Source: Candidatus Gastranaerophilales bacterium
Lineage (GTDB): Bacteria; Cyanobacteriota; Vampirovibrionia; Gastranaerophilales; JAILCC01
Reading direction: 5' to 3'
Assembly (NCBI GenBank): GCA_024408745.1
Contig: JAKSUS010000013.1
Span: 1 to 13,133, forward strand
Length of the DNA: 13,133 nucleotides
Part shown: positions 1-7,684 of the stretch, in pieces
Layout of the letters: every line of letters begins with the position of its first letter
How positions within the stretch are numbered: the stretch's first letter is position 1
Position numbers and translations under genes: made by a program
The notes under the pieces: model-generated
What the model was told of the DNA's origin: nothing
Database searches by the model: none
What the model saw: only the letters and a program-made list of their open reading frames with translations

Positions 1-7
1 ATAAAAT

Positions 8-35
8 AAAAAAAACTGAGGTTTTTAGGCCTCAG
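8..35 (-). terminator. Intrinsic terminator reading leftward
   Basis: Read on the minus strand, a 6-bp stem (CTGAGG at 16-21 pairing with CCTCAG at 30-35) with an 8-nt loop is followed by eight consecutive T (the A-run at 8-15). The plus side has no T-run, so it works only leftward. No minus-strand coding gene lies to its right before the giant plus-strand gene, so the transcript it ends is unidentified. Confidence 0.7.
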
Positions 36-188
36 CACTAGCACAGAAATAGTTAATTAGTAAGGAGGTATACCTTAAGTTATATAAAGGATAATATAGA
101 CTTTAGGCATACTACTTTTTATATGCCCATGTTTTTTTAGTTTTAAACATGTTTACATAAAATTTTATATATTAATTTTTATTGCAGT

Positions 189-201
189 TGTGCGGCGCAC
201 A
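189..201. repeat. GC-rich inverted repeat TGTGC-GGC-GCACA
   Basis: A perfect 5-bp inverted repeat around a 3-nt centre stands out in AT-rich surroundings. It lies about 80-90 bp upstream of the putative -35 element of the giant gene. It could be an operator or a small hairpin; the sequence alone does not decide. Confidence 0.4.
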
Positions 202-210
202 TTTTGAGGC

Positions 211-245
211 TTTACATTTTTTTACAACGCTTTACAAAAATTTAC
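211..245 (+). repeat. Four TTTAC repeats at exact 10-bp spacing
   Basis: TTTAC starts at 211, 221, 231 and 241; the first three copies are TTTACA. The 10-bp period puts every copy on about the same face of the helix, as expected for cooperative binding of a regulator or for intrinsic curvature. The array lies 36-70 bp upstream of the putative -35 box at 282. No known regulator is recognised. Confidence 0.6.
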
Positions 246-254
246 TTTCTTAAC

Positions 255-264
255 ATGCCGGCAT
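255..264. promoter_or_regulatory. Perfect palindrome ATGCCGGCAT, possible operator
   Basis: This 10-bp perfect palindrome is one of very few GC-rich blocks upstream of the giant gene. It lies 17 bp before the putative -35 box (282-287), roughly at -57 relative to the inferred transcription start. That position suits a dimeric activator. Function is inferred from position only. Confidence 0.4.
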
Positions 265-281
265 AAATTTTGCGCTATTAC

Positions 282-310
282 TTGTTATTAGCTAAAAAAT
301 ATGTTAAGAT
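282..310 (+). promoter_or_regulatory. Sigma70-type promoter candidate for the giant gene
   Basis: TTGTTA (282-287) and TAAGAT (305-310) are separated by 17 bp, each matching the consensus at 4 or more of 6 positions. The inferred start near 317 gives a leader of about 187 nt to the ATG at 504. AT-rich sequence yields many such matches; the support is the correct spacing and the phased repeats and palindrome just upstream. Confidence 0.45.
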
Positions 311-386
311 AAATCGTGTGTAGGTAAAAATTAGGAAAAATCTGTATAAAATATGGCAAAAATTTTTTTTAGAAGTTTTTGTCTAT

Positions 387-415
387 TATATAAATAAGAA
401 TTCGAAGTATGACAA
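387..415 (-). promoter_or_regulatory. Weak minus-strand promoter candidate
   Basis: On the minus strand TTGTCA (complement of 410-415) is followed after 17 bp by TATATA (complement of 387-392). A start near 380 and the terminator at 8-35 would define a roughly 365-nt leftward non-coding transcript running antisense through the giant gene's promoter. The -10 box is a poor match, so this is only a candidate. Confidence 0.25.
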
Positions 416-503
416 ACAGCGAAAAATTAGCTTACAGAAATGGTCTAAAACGTTTTCTTATAGCACAATTGAGATTAATAATACGCGTACAGGAGTTATA
501 AAA

Positions 504-3500
504 ATGAGTAGAAAAATTTTCAAAAAAGGATTTAGTCAAACTGAATTGTTGACTACAATTGCAGTTGTTGGCTGTATTTTAGCATTAGGAATCGGCATGT
601 TCAATTATTCAGGCATGAATAATAATATTGAACAAACCCGACAAGCACGTTTAGACAGTACTTTAAGAACAGCAACAATGAGTATTATAGGTAAAGAAAA
701 TAAGTTACCTGTAAAAACGGCTTGTAATGCCGCATCATTGAGAGGTTTATTAAAGGCAAAAATTTCAGGTGCTCAAGAAGCCACAGTTAAAGTTAATGGT
801 ATCGAGACACCGGCTTTGAGGGTTAAAAACCTTGGTACAATTGCAATTTGTTCAGATGAACCCACCTGTATTAATGGCGGTTATGTAGGTACGAGTGCAA
901 TACCTGTTGCATTGTATACATCCCCAAAAGAGGATATTGCAGAATTAACTGTTCCTGAATATACAAAAGCAGGAACACCGACTGATATGTTCATATCAGC
1001 TCAGGATAATAGTGATTTATTAGCATCAGCGAATAATACTGCTGATGTTGTTGCGTATTCTTTTTCTAACGGCGGTTTGGCAGAAACTTATTCCGCACCT
1101 ACAACAACTGAAATTGCAAGTCTTAATTCTACTCCTGCTCTTGTTGGTGATTCAGCTAAAACAGGTGCTTCTACCGAGAGAGAATTTGCTAATCATACCG
1201 AAGCAATTTGTGCAAACGGAACTTATATTAATCCGGCAGGTGATTATTGCGAAGGTAAATTAGATGTTAAATTCTATCAAAAATGGAACATTAATGATAG
1301 TTGTGATAAAGAATTAGTAACTTGTTTAGGTAACGGTTTAGCAGCTGACGGCCGTATGATATTAACAGGTCAAGTTAATAATATGTGTGCTATTAACAGT
1401 ACTGCTAACGATTGTAGCTGCCCACAAAGTGAAAAATGGTGGGTACCTGCTGAATATTACACCATAGAAGGTGCTATCGGTAAAGATGGCAAACGTCATG
1501 ATATTACCGGTATGTGTATTTCAGATTGTAAATTATTTGATCCTCATATGATTGGCGTTAAAGGTAATTGTAAATGTGATGATGCTAATGAATATGAATG
1601 GGATCCGATACTTAAAAAATGTGTAAAACCCGGCGAATGTTTCGATCCGTTTATATGGGATGATACACAAAAAGCTTGTATATGTAATGAAACTTATGTA
1701 AGAGCACATCTTGCTGATGATGAAATTTATACAGGTATTCCTGAAGATGAATGTAAAGCAAAATGTGATGTTGCTCATGAACCTAATCCTGATAAAGATA
1801 CTTGCGTTCCTAAAACTTGTCCGGAATGTTTAAAAGAAATTAACTTACAAGATGGTCAATGCTATTGTAAAAAAGAACAAGATTTAAATAATGCAGCTTT
1901 ATTACAATGCGGTGTAACAGAAAGTCAGTATTATACAGGTATTGGTACTTGTACAGGAGATTGCAGAGATACACTTGTAGATCCTTATAATTCTTATAAG
2001 GTTAGAGATACTCAAAATATCACATCTTGTGTATGTCAGGCAACTAAACCTGCAGAAATGACTTTAGGTGATTATGAAGTATACGATCCTGCAAGTACAA
2101 TGACTTGTAGAAAATGTAATACAAATTATCCTAACAGAGAATATTCTAATGATGTAGGTCCCGGCGAATGTCTTTGTAAAGATATTAACGATCCGACATT
2201 ACAAATGGACGCTAATCAATATTATGATCCAACCGCAGCAAATTGCGTAGGAACATGCCCTCAAGGTGAAGTACCTACTCCTGACAGAACAGGTTGTCAA
2301 CCTGATTGCGGTTGCTTACAAAAATTAGTAAACGGTGTTTGCGTATGTAATACAGAAATTACGACTGCAGAAATTCAAGCATGTAAAGATTTCCACGGTG
2401 ATATCTTTGATCCGAACAGCCCGACTTGTCAAACACCTTGTAACGGAACATCTCATGCAGATACAACTTTAAAAGAATGTATATGTGACGGATGTGCAGA
2501 AAAATATACAGGAACAACTTGTGTTTGTGATGAAGCAACTTCTCAAGCAAACCAATGTTTAAAAGATGATGAAAAATATGATCCGACTGTTGCAAGTTGT
2601 AAATCTTGTGCATCAATAAACAGAAATTATAATGCACAAGGTGTTTGTGAATGTAAACCTGCTTCTCAAATTATATTCTCAGGTGAAAATATGAAATATG
2701 ATATAACCAAACCTGATTGTGAAGCACCTTGTGATGGTATTTTAATTAGAAATCTCAATACTCCGACAGAATGTAAATGTCCTTCTGACAAACCGAGTAC
2801 TTATATAGTACCTGCCGGAAATCATTATAATAACTTACAAACAGGTACATGTTATTCACCATGTCCGGTAGGCGATTATTGCCCGGGAACTAACCCGAAT
2901 AATCCGACAATACCTGCAATTGATCCGTCTGATCCAAATCCGACTATTGATACAACTTACCCTGAAGGTGATGTATATAAATGCCCTTGCGGTACTTACG
3001 GTGCTTCAACAGGATTAAGCAGAGCAATTTGTACTTCTACTTGTCCTGCAGGTACCAAATGTACAACTCCGGGCACAATTACTCCGGTTCCTTGTAGCGG
3101 TGCGGAATTATGCTTACCGGGTACAATGCATCAATGTAACCCTTCAACTTGTGCATTGCCGATGGTACCAAATGCAGATCATACTGCTTGTGTATGTTCA
3201 GCAAGTAAACCAAGCGCATATTCATTACCGGCAGGTTATAAATATGATGCAAATCAAGCAACTTGTATAAAACCATGTCCTGCAGGTGATTATTGTCCGG
3301 GTTCTAAACCAAATGATCCTTCTCAACCAAACATTCCTGCAATAGGAACTGACCCGTTAGACCCTGTTCCTGCAATGGATAATGGTGATCCGTTTGCATA
3401 CAAATGCCCTTGCGGTAAATACAGTGCAGGATCTATAGACAGTAAAACATCAGCTTGTATGGGTGATTGCTACAAAGGATACTATTGTACAAAAGGAAGT

Positions 3501-6500
3501 ACAACACCAACTCAAAATGAATGTACTTCTTCACAAAAATGTCCGACAGGTTTAAATACTTGTTTCCCTGAAAGTTGTAATTTACCGATGGTACCAAATG
3601 CAGATCAAACTGCTTGCGTATGTGCTGAAACTAAACCGGCTGCATATTCATTACCGGCAGGTTATAAATATGATAAAACTGCAACAGGATGTATAATTCC
3701 TTGTCCTGCAGGTGATTATTGTCCTGGTTCTAAACCCGGTTATCCTTCTCAACCAAATATTCCTGCAATAGGAAGTGATCCTGTTGATCCAAGCCCTATC
3801 ATGGATAACAATGATCCGTTTGCATACAAATGTCCTTGCGGTAAATACAGCAGTGGTTCAACAGATAGTAAAACATCAGCTTGTTTGGGTGATTGTACAA
3901 AAGGATATTATTGTACAAAAGGAAGTACATCAGCAACACAAAACAGATGTACCGCTCAACAAAAATGTCCGACAGGTTTAAATACTTGTTTCCCTGAAGA
4001 ATGTACTTCACCATACATTCCGAATGAAGAACAAACATCATGTGTTTGCGGTTTAAGTCCGATACCTCCTGCAGGTAAATTCTTTAAAGCAGATACATGT
4101 CAATATATAGATTGTCCTGTAGGACACTATTGTCCCGGACCAAACCCACCGCAATATCCAAATCCGGAAGAAGATCCTGATTATCCGGGTGGTGTAATTT
4201 ATTGCCCTTGCGGTATGTATCAAGATATTCCGGGTTCATCAAATTGTAAATCAGACTGTATGTTAGGATACTATTGTCCTAAAGGTAGTGAATCAAATAA
4301 AGGTGCTATTCATAATATGGAACACAAATGTACATCAGCACAAAGATGTCCTGTAGGTACTTGCCAACCTCAAGAATGTATAATACCTATGGTACCAAAT
4401 GCTGACCAAACTGCTTGTGTATGCGCACCTACAAAACCGAGAGGATATGTAATTCGTGCAGGTTACAGATATAGTGCAAATTATCCGGCAGACGGTTGTA
4501 TGGCACCATGTCCTGCAGGTGATTATTGTCCCGGTTCTAACCCGAATAATCCTGACATACCGGCAGTAGATCCTGCTGATCCTAATCCGATTATTGATGG
4601 TAATGATTCATTCACATTGAAATGTCCTTGCGGAACTTACGGTTCAGTAACTGCATTATCAACAGCAGCTTGTTCAGGAAAATGTCAAGCAGGTTACAAT
4701 TGCCCTGCCGGCAGTACAAGCGCAACTCAAAATCAATGTCCGACAGATAGAATATGTTTAGAAGGTATTTGTCAGCCACAAACTTGTAGCTTGCCAACTG
4801 TACCTAATACAGCACATACTGCTTGTGTTTGTGCAAGTACAAAACCTGCTAACTTTGTAATCCCTGCAAGATATCACTATGATGCTAATGCAGGCGTTGC
4901 AAACAATTGTGTTTCACTTTGCCCTCAAGGCAGTTATTGTCCTGGTACTCAACCAAATAACCCGAGTCAACCGATAGTTGATCCGACAGATCCTAACCCT
5001 GTTGTTAACACTCAATTCCCGGCAGGTGATGTATTGAAATGTCCTTGCGGTAATTATGGTTCAGTTACAGGTTTATCAGCAGCAGCTTGTTCAGGAAAAT
5101 GTCAAGCAGGTTATAATTGTCCTGCCGGCAGTACAAGTGCAACTCAAAATCAATGTCCGACAGACAGAATATGTTTAGAAGGTATTTGTCAACCACAAGA
5201 ATGTAATGCTCCGACAGTACCAAATCAACAGCATACTGCTTGTGTATGTGCAAGTACAAAACCTGCTAACTTTGTAATCCCTGCAAGATATCACTATGAT
5301 GCTAATGCAGGTGTTGCAAACGGATGTTTATCTTTATGTCCTGTAGGTAGTTACTGTCCGGGTACTCAACCTAACAATCCAAGCAGACCGGTAGTTGATC
5401 CTGCTGATCCTAACCCTATTGTTAACCCGAATTTCCCTGCAGGTGATGTATTAAAATGTCCTTGCGGAAACTATGGTTCTATAGTAGGTTTATCAGTAGC
5501 GGCTTGTTCAGGAAAATGTCAGGCAGGTTATAATTGTCCTGCCGGCAGTACAAGCGCAACTCAAAATAAATGTTCAGGTCAACAATTATGTAAAGAAGGT
5601 ATTTGCCAAATAGAAACTTGTCAATTGCCAATGATTCCTGATGTTAATCATACAGCATGTATTTGCGGATTAAGTCCGAATGAAGTTCCTGCAGGTAAAT
5701 ACTTTAAAGCAGATACATGTGAATATGTAACTTGTCCTGCAGGTCACTATTGTCCGGGTTCTAATCCGGATGCTAACCCTGACCCGAAACCGGATCCGAA
5801 TTATCCGACAGGTGTTATCTACTGTCCTTGCGGAACATTTGGTCAAACAACAGGTTTAGCAACTTATGCTTGTTCAGGTCAATGTCCGATAGGTTACTAT
5901 TGTCCTCAAGGAACATCAAATCCTCAAGCACATATTTGTCATGCAGGTCAGTCATGTCACATTGGTACTTGCGAACCTGACACTTGTGCATTCCCGACTA
6001 CAAGTATTGCACCGTTTGAAACTTGTAATCAATGTATGACGGAAGCAAACATTAAAAAACAACAACCTGATTATTTTAAAACAAATGAAGTATGGATTAA
6101 TGATGTCACTAAGGCTTGTAAAAAATGTAAGAGCAACATGGTACCTGTTCAAACAGGCGGTTGTGCTTGCCCGACAGATAAACCATACTGGTACAATGAA
6201 GAATGTAATACTTGCGAAAACTGGGGTAAATTATACTTCGCAAGAGCAGACATCGCTTCTTTGGGTACATCTTGCAAACTTGGAAACTTCTTGAAAGGTG
6301 ATAAATCATGCTTTACAGGTTCAGACGGAAGAGTAATTCCTGATGATATGAAAGCTATGGCAGATAAACTTTCAAATGAAGATAAAAACAGAACATTTGA
6401 TAAAGTATTTGCTTATGTGATTTCAGAAAACTCTGTCAACACAAGAGTAATCGGTGTATTTACTGTTAGTTCTTGGTATGCGGTATTCCCGAAAGACTTT

Positions 6501-7355
6501 ATAAGTGACAGCGAAGATACACATGCCGAAAACAGAGTTATGAAAGGCACATGTGCTCAAATGTGCGCAGGCATTAATCCGAATGTTGCCGGATTATGCG
6601 AACAAACTTGTAAACAATTTGCATACAATACAAATACAATGTTTGATCATTGTGCTTATGCAGTAAAAGGTACGCAATTTGTCGGTCAAACATTCGGTAA
6701 TCGTTCTGATGAACTTTGTACCGGTGGTATGATTAAACTTGCCAATAATTGTTTCTATGATTTAGGTAATGTATTCAGAAAGAGATCATCACCGTTAGTA
6801 TTTGACTTAATGAATGACGGTTTTGCATATACTTCAGTTGAAGAAGGCGTAGTCTTTGACCTTGATAAAGACGGTAAACCTGAAAAAACTGCTTGGACTG
6901 CACCACAAACCGTATTCGATAACGCATTCTTAATACTTGATAAGAACAAAAACGGTCAAGTTGATAACGGCGGTGAATTATTCGGTGACCAAAACGGCGA
7001 AGAAAACGGCTTCAAAGAATTGGCTAAGTATGATTCAAACGGTGATAAAGTAATCAATAAAGAAGATCCTATCTATTATGAACTTCGTTTATGGGCTGAT
7101 ATGAACGTTAACGCTAAGATTGATTACGAAGCCGATGGTACTTCCAAAGAAATTAAAACTCTTGAAGAAGCAGGTATAACCGAAATCTCAACTGATTACC
7201 AAAAATTACTTGATAAGAAAGGCAATGTCCTTGAAGATATGTACGGCAACTTGGTTGGCATTATGGGTCAATTCAAGATGATGGTACAAAATGCAGCAGG
7301 CAAACTTGTTGAAACAGTTAGAAAAGTTATGGACGTATTCTTCGTAACCCAATAA
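504..7355 (+). CDS. Giant prepilin-like Cys-rich repeat protein with C-terminal Ca-binding-like domain
   Basis: This 2283-residue protein begins with a type III (prepilin) signal: basic leader ending KKG, then FSQTELLTTIAVVGCILALGI, with predicted cleavage after Gly9, Glu at mature position 5 and one membrane helix (~10-30). Residues ~31-230 are low in Cys. Residues ~236-786 carry short Cys modules with a recurring [FYW]DPxxxxC motif. Eight units of 132-142 residues follow, each with CPxGxYCPG (first Cys at 787, 925, 1067, 1204, 1336, 1473, 1612, 1744), a Pro/Asp-rich stretch, CPCG, and about 14 Cys; they recall GCC2/GCC3-type modules. After a further Cys-containing domain (~1830-2090), residues ~2092-2283 resemble the C-terminal calcium-binding segment of large RTX-type exoproteins, with Asp/Asn loops starting near 2119, 2146, 2177 and 2199. 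AGGAG (491-495) lies 8 nt before the ATG. Probable surface or pilus-associated adhesin, by inference. No frameshift is seen. Confidence 0.93.
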   Translation: MSRKIFKKGFSQTELLTTIAVVGCILALGIGMFNYSGMNNNIEQTRQARLDSTLRTATMSIIGKENKLPVKTACNAASLRGLLKAKISGAQEATVKVNGIETPALRVKNLGTIAICSDEPTCINGGYVGTSAIPVALYTSPKEDIAELTVPEYTKAGTPTDMFISAQDNSDLLASANNTADVVAYSFSNGGLAETYSAPTTTEIASLNSTPALVGDSAKTGASTEREFANHTEAICANGTYINPAGDYCEGKLDVKFYQKWNINDSCDKELVTCLGNGLAADGRMILTGQVNNMCAINSTANDCSCPQSEKWWVPAEYYTIEGAIGKDGKRHDITGMCISDCKLFDPHMIGVKGNCKCDDANEYEWDPILKKCVKPGECFDPFIWDDTQKACICNETYVRAHLADDEIYTGIPEDECKAKCDVAHEPNPDKDTCVPKTCPECLKEINLQDGQCYCKKEQDLNNAALLQCGVTESQYYTGIGTCTGDCRDTLVDPYNSYKVRDTQNITSCVCQATKPAEMTLGDYEVYDPASTMTCRKCNTNYPNREYSNDVGPGECLCKDINDPTLQMDANQYYDPTAANCVGTCPQGEVPTPDRTGCQPDCGCLQKLVNGVCVCNTEITTAEIQACKDFHGDIFDPNSPTCQTPCNGTSHADTTLKECICDGCAEKYTGTTCVCDEATSQANQCLKDDEKYDPTVASCKSCASINRNYNAQGVCECKPASQIIFSGENMKYDITKPDCEAPCDGILIRNLNTPTECKCPSDKPSTYIVPAGNHYNNLQTGTCYSPCPVGDYCPGTNPNNPTIPAIDPSDPNPTIDTTYPEGDVYKCPCGTYGASTGLSRAICTSTCPAGTKCTTPGTITPVPCSGAELCLPGTMHQCNPSTCALPMVPNADHTACVCSASKPSAYSLPAGYKYDANQATCIKPCPAGDYCPGSKPNDPSQPNIPAIGTDPLDPVPAMDNGDPFAYKCPCGKYSAGSIDSKTSACMGDCYKGYYCTKGSTTPTQNECTSSQKCPTGLNTCFPESCNLPMVPNADQTACVCAETKPAAYSLPAGYKYDKTATGCIIPCPAGDYCPGSKPGYPSQPNIPAIGSDPVDPSPIMDNNDPFAYKCPCGKYSSGSTDSKTSACLGDCTKGYYCTKGSTSATQNRCTAQQKCPTGLNTCFPEECTSPYIPNEEQTSCVCGLSPIPPAGKFFKADTCQYIDCPVGHYCPGPNPPQYPNPEEDPDYPGGVIYCPCGMYQDIPGSSNCKSDCMLGYYCPKGSESNKGAIHNMEHKCTSAQRCPVGTCQPQECIIPMVPNADQTACVCAPTKPRGYVIRAGYRYSANYPADGCMAPCPAGDYCPGSNPNNPDIPAVDPADPNPIIDGNDSFTLKCPCGTYGSVTALSTAACSGKCQAGYNCPAGSTSATQNQCPTDRICLEGICQPQTCSLPTVPNTAHTACVCASTKPANFVIPARYHYDANAGVANNCVSLCPQGSYCPGTQPNNPSQPIVDPTDPNPVVNTQFPAGDVLKCPCGNYGSVTGLSAAACSGKCQAGYNCPAGSTSATQNQCPTDRICLEGICQPQECNAPTVPNQQHTACVCASTKPANFVIPARYHYDANAGVANGCLSLCPVGSYCPGTQPNNPSRPVVDPADPNPIVNPNFPAGDVLKCPCGNYGSIVGLSVAACSGKCQAGYNCPAGSTSATQNKCSGQQLCKEGICQIETCQLPMIPDVNHTACICGLSPNEVPAGKYFKADTCEYVTCPAGHYCPGSNPDANPDPKPDPNYPTGVIYCPCGTFGQTTGLATYACSGQCPIGYYCPQGTSNPQAHICHAGQSCHIGTCEPDTCAFPTTSIAPFETCNQCMTEANIKKQQPDYFKTNEVWINDVTKACKKCKSNMVPVQTGGCACPTDKPYWYNEECNTCENWGKLYFARADIASLGTSCKLGNFLKGDKSCFTGSDGRVIPDDMKAMADKLSNEDKNRTFDKVFAYVISENSVNTRVIGVFTVSSWYAVFPKDFISDSEDTHAENRVMKGTCAQMCAGINPNVAGLCEQTCKQFAYNTNTMFDHCAYAVKGTQFVGQTFGNRSDELCTGGMIKLANNCFYDLGNVFRKRSSPLVFDLMNDGFAYTSVEEGVVFDLDKDGKPEKTAWTAPQTVFDNAFLILDKNKNGQVDNGGELFGDQNGEENGFKELAKYDSNGDKVINKEDPIYYELRLWADMNVNAKIDYEADGTSKEIKTLEEAGITEISTDYQKLLDKKGNVLEDMYGNLVGIMGQFKMMVQNAAGKLVETVRKVMDVFFVTQ
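2770..5996 (+). repeat. Tandem coding repeat array, eight ~400-425-bp units in an (AAAB)2 order
   Basis: Eight in-frame units start (at the Cys of CPxGxYCPG) at 2862, 3276, 3702, 4113, 4509, 4920, 5337 and 5733; a partial leading half-unit begins near 2770. Units 4 and 8 are a distinct subtype (CGLSP...PAGK[FY]FKADTC, GHYCPG, GVIYCPCG). Units 1 and 5 share NPNNPxIPAxDPxDPNPxID. Units 2 and 3 resemble each other most, as do 6 and 7. The order fits duplication of a four-unit block. Segments 4668-4781 and 5085-5198 differ at 5 of 114 bases, and 4815-4904 and 5232-5321 at 2 of 90, all synonymous. Confidence 0.85.
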
Positions 7356-7380
7356 CTTATCAGGTAAGCAAATAAAATTA

Positions 7381-7410
7381 AAGGAACGGCAAAACTGCCG
7401 TTCCTTTTTT
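7381..7410 (+). terminator. Strong intrinsic terminator of the giant gene
   Basis: An 11-bp perfect stem (7381-7391 with 7396-7406, core GGAACGGC/GCCGTTCC) with a 4-nt loop runs straight into a T-run, 25 bases after the stop codon of the giant gene. It isolates that gene from the flagellin gene downstream. Confidence 0.92.
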
Positions 7411-7486
7411 GTTTTATATGACTAATTCCAATTGTAACAAAATCTTAACAAAAACCGCGCAAAAGGATGAAGTGTTTTGGAAAAAA

Positions 7487-7495
7487 TGATATAAT
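7487..7495 (+). promoter_or_regulatory. Extended -10 promoter (TGATATAAT) for the flagellin gene
   Basis: A perfect TGnTATAAT element occurs with no good -35 box at 16-18 bp. The inferred start near 7502 leaves a leader of about 180 nt before the flagellin ATG at 7685. The leader is AT-rich, holds a weak TTTTGTT/AACAAAA hairpin (around 7553-7571), and has an AAGGAG near 7515 with no start codon beyond it at normal distance. No motif typical of flagellar sigma28 was recognised. Confidence 0.6.
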
Positions 7496-7684
7496 GATAA
7501 AAGTTAAACTTAATAAGGAGTATTTTTAAACCCATAGATACATTGTGTTGTGTTTTGTTAAAAAAACAAAATGTAGTGTTCGTTAACGGATTAAAAGGAC
7601 ATTATATTTCTTTGTATTAAAAATATGCAAAAGAGAAACTTATTCTTTGATTAGATAAGGACGTTAAGTCAAGGTAAGGAAGAT

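Larger units (their letters stand above)
36..503. other. Long non-coding upstream region of the giant gene
   Basis: This 468-base stretch is very AT-rich and shows no convincing gene, tRNA or recognisable structured RNA on either strand. It holds a weak inverted repeat (CATGTTT/AAACATG around 129-152), two GC-rich inverted repeats, a 10-bp-phased TTTAC array, a plus-strand promoter candidate, a weaker minus-strand promoter candidate, and a 30-codon open frame just before the giant gene. An isolated Shine-Dalgarno-like AAGGAGG near 62-68 has no start codon at a usable distance. The arrangement looks regulatory for the downstream gene, which is inference. Confidence 0.6.

Noticed and set aside
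182..253. TTG-started 23-codon open frame across the phased TTTAC repeats
   Set aside because: It has no ribosome binding site, and the repeat period of 10 is not a multiple of 3, which argues for DNA-level and not coding function.
36..503. tRNA, 6S, SRP, tmRNA or RNase P RNA in the upstream gap
   Set aside because: No conserved core motifs or cloverleaf were found on either strand; the region is too AT-rich and unstructured.
2770..5996. Regular repeats suggesting a CRISPR or non-coding satellite
   Set aside because: The period is ~400-425 bp, repeats are imperfect, and the reading frame is kept throughout with synonymous differences, so it is a coding repeat.
7513..7618. AAGGAG near 7515 with a TTG-started ~25-codon frame (7543 to about 7618) in the flagellin leader
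   Set aside because: The TTG is about 25 nt from the ribosome-binding-like motif, the peptide is Cys/Val-rich without pattern, and nothing supports translation.
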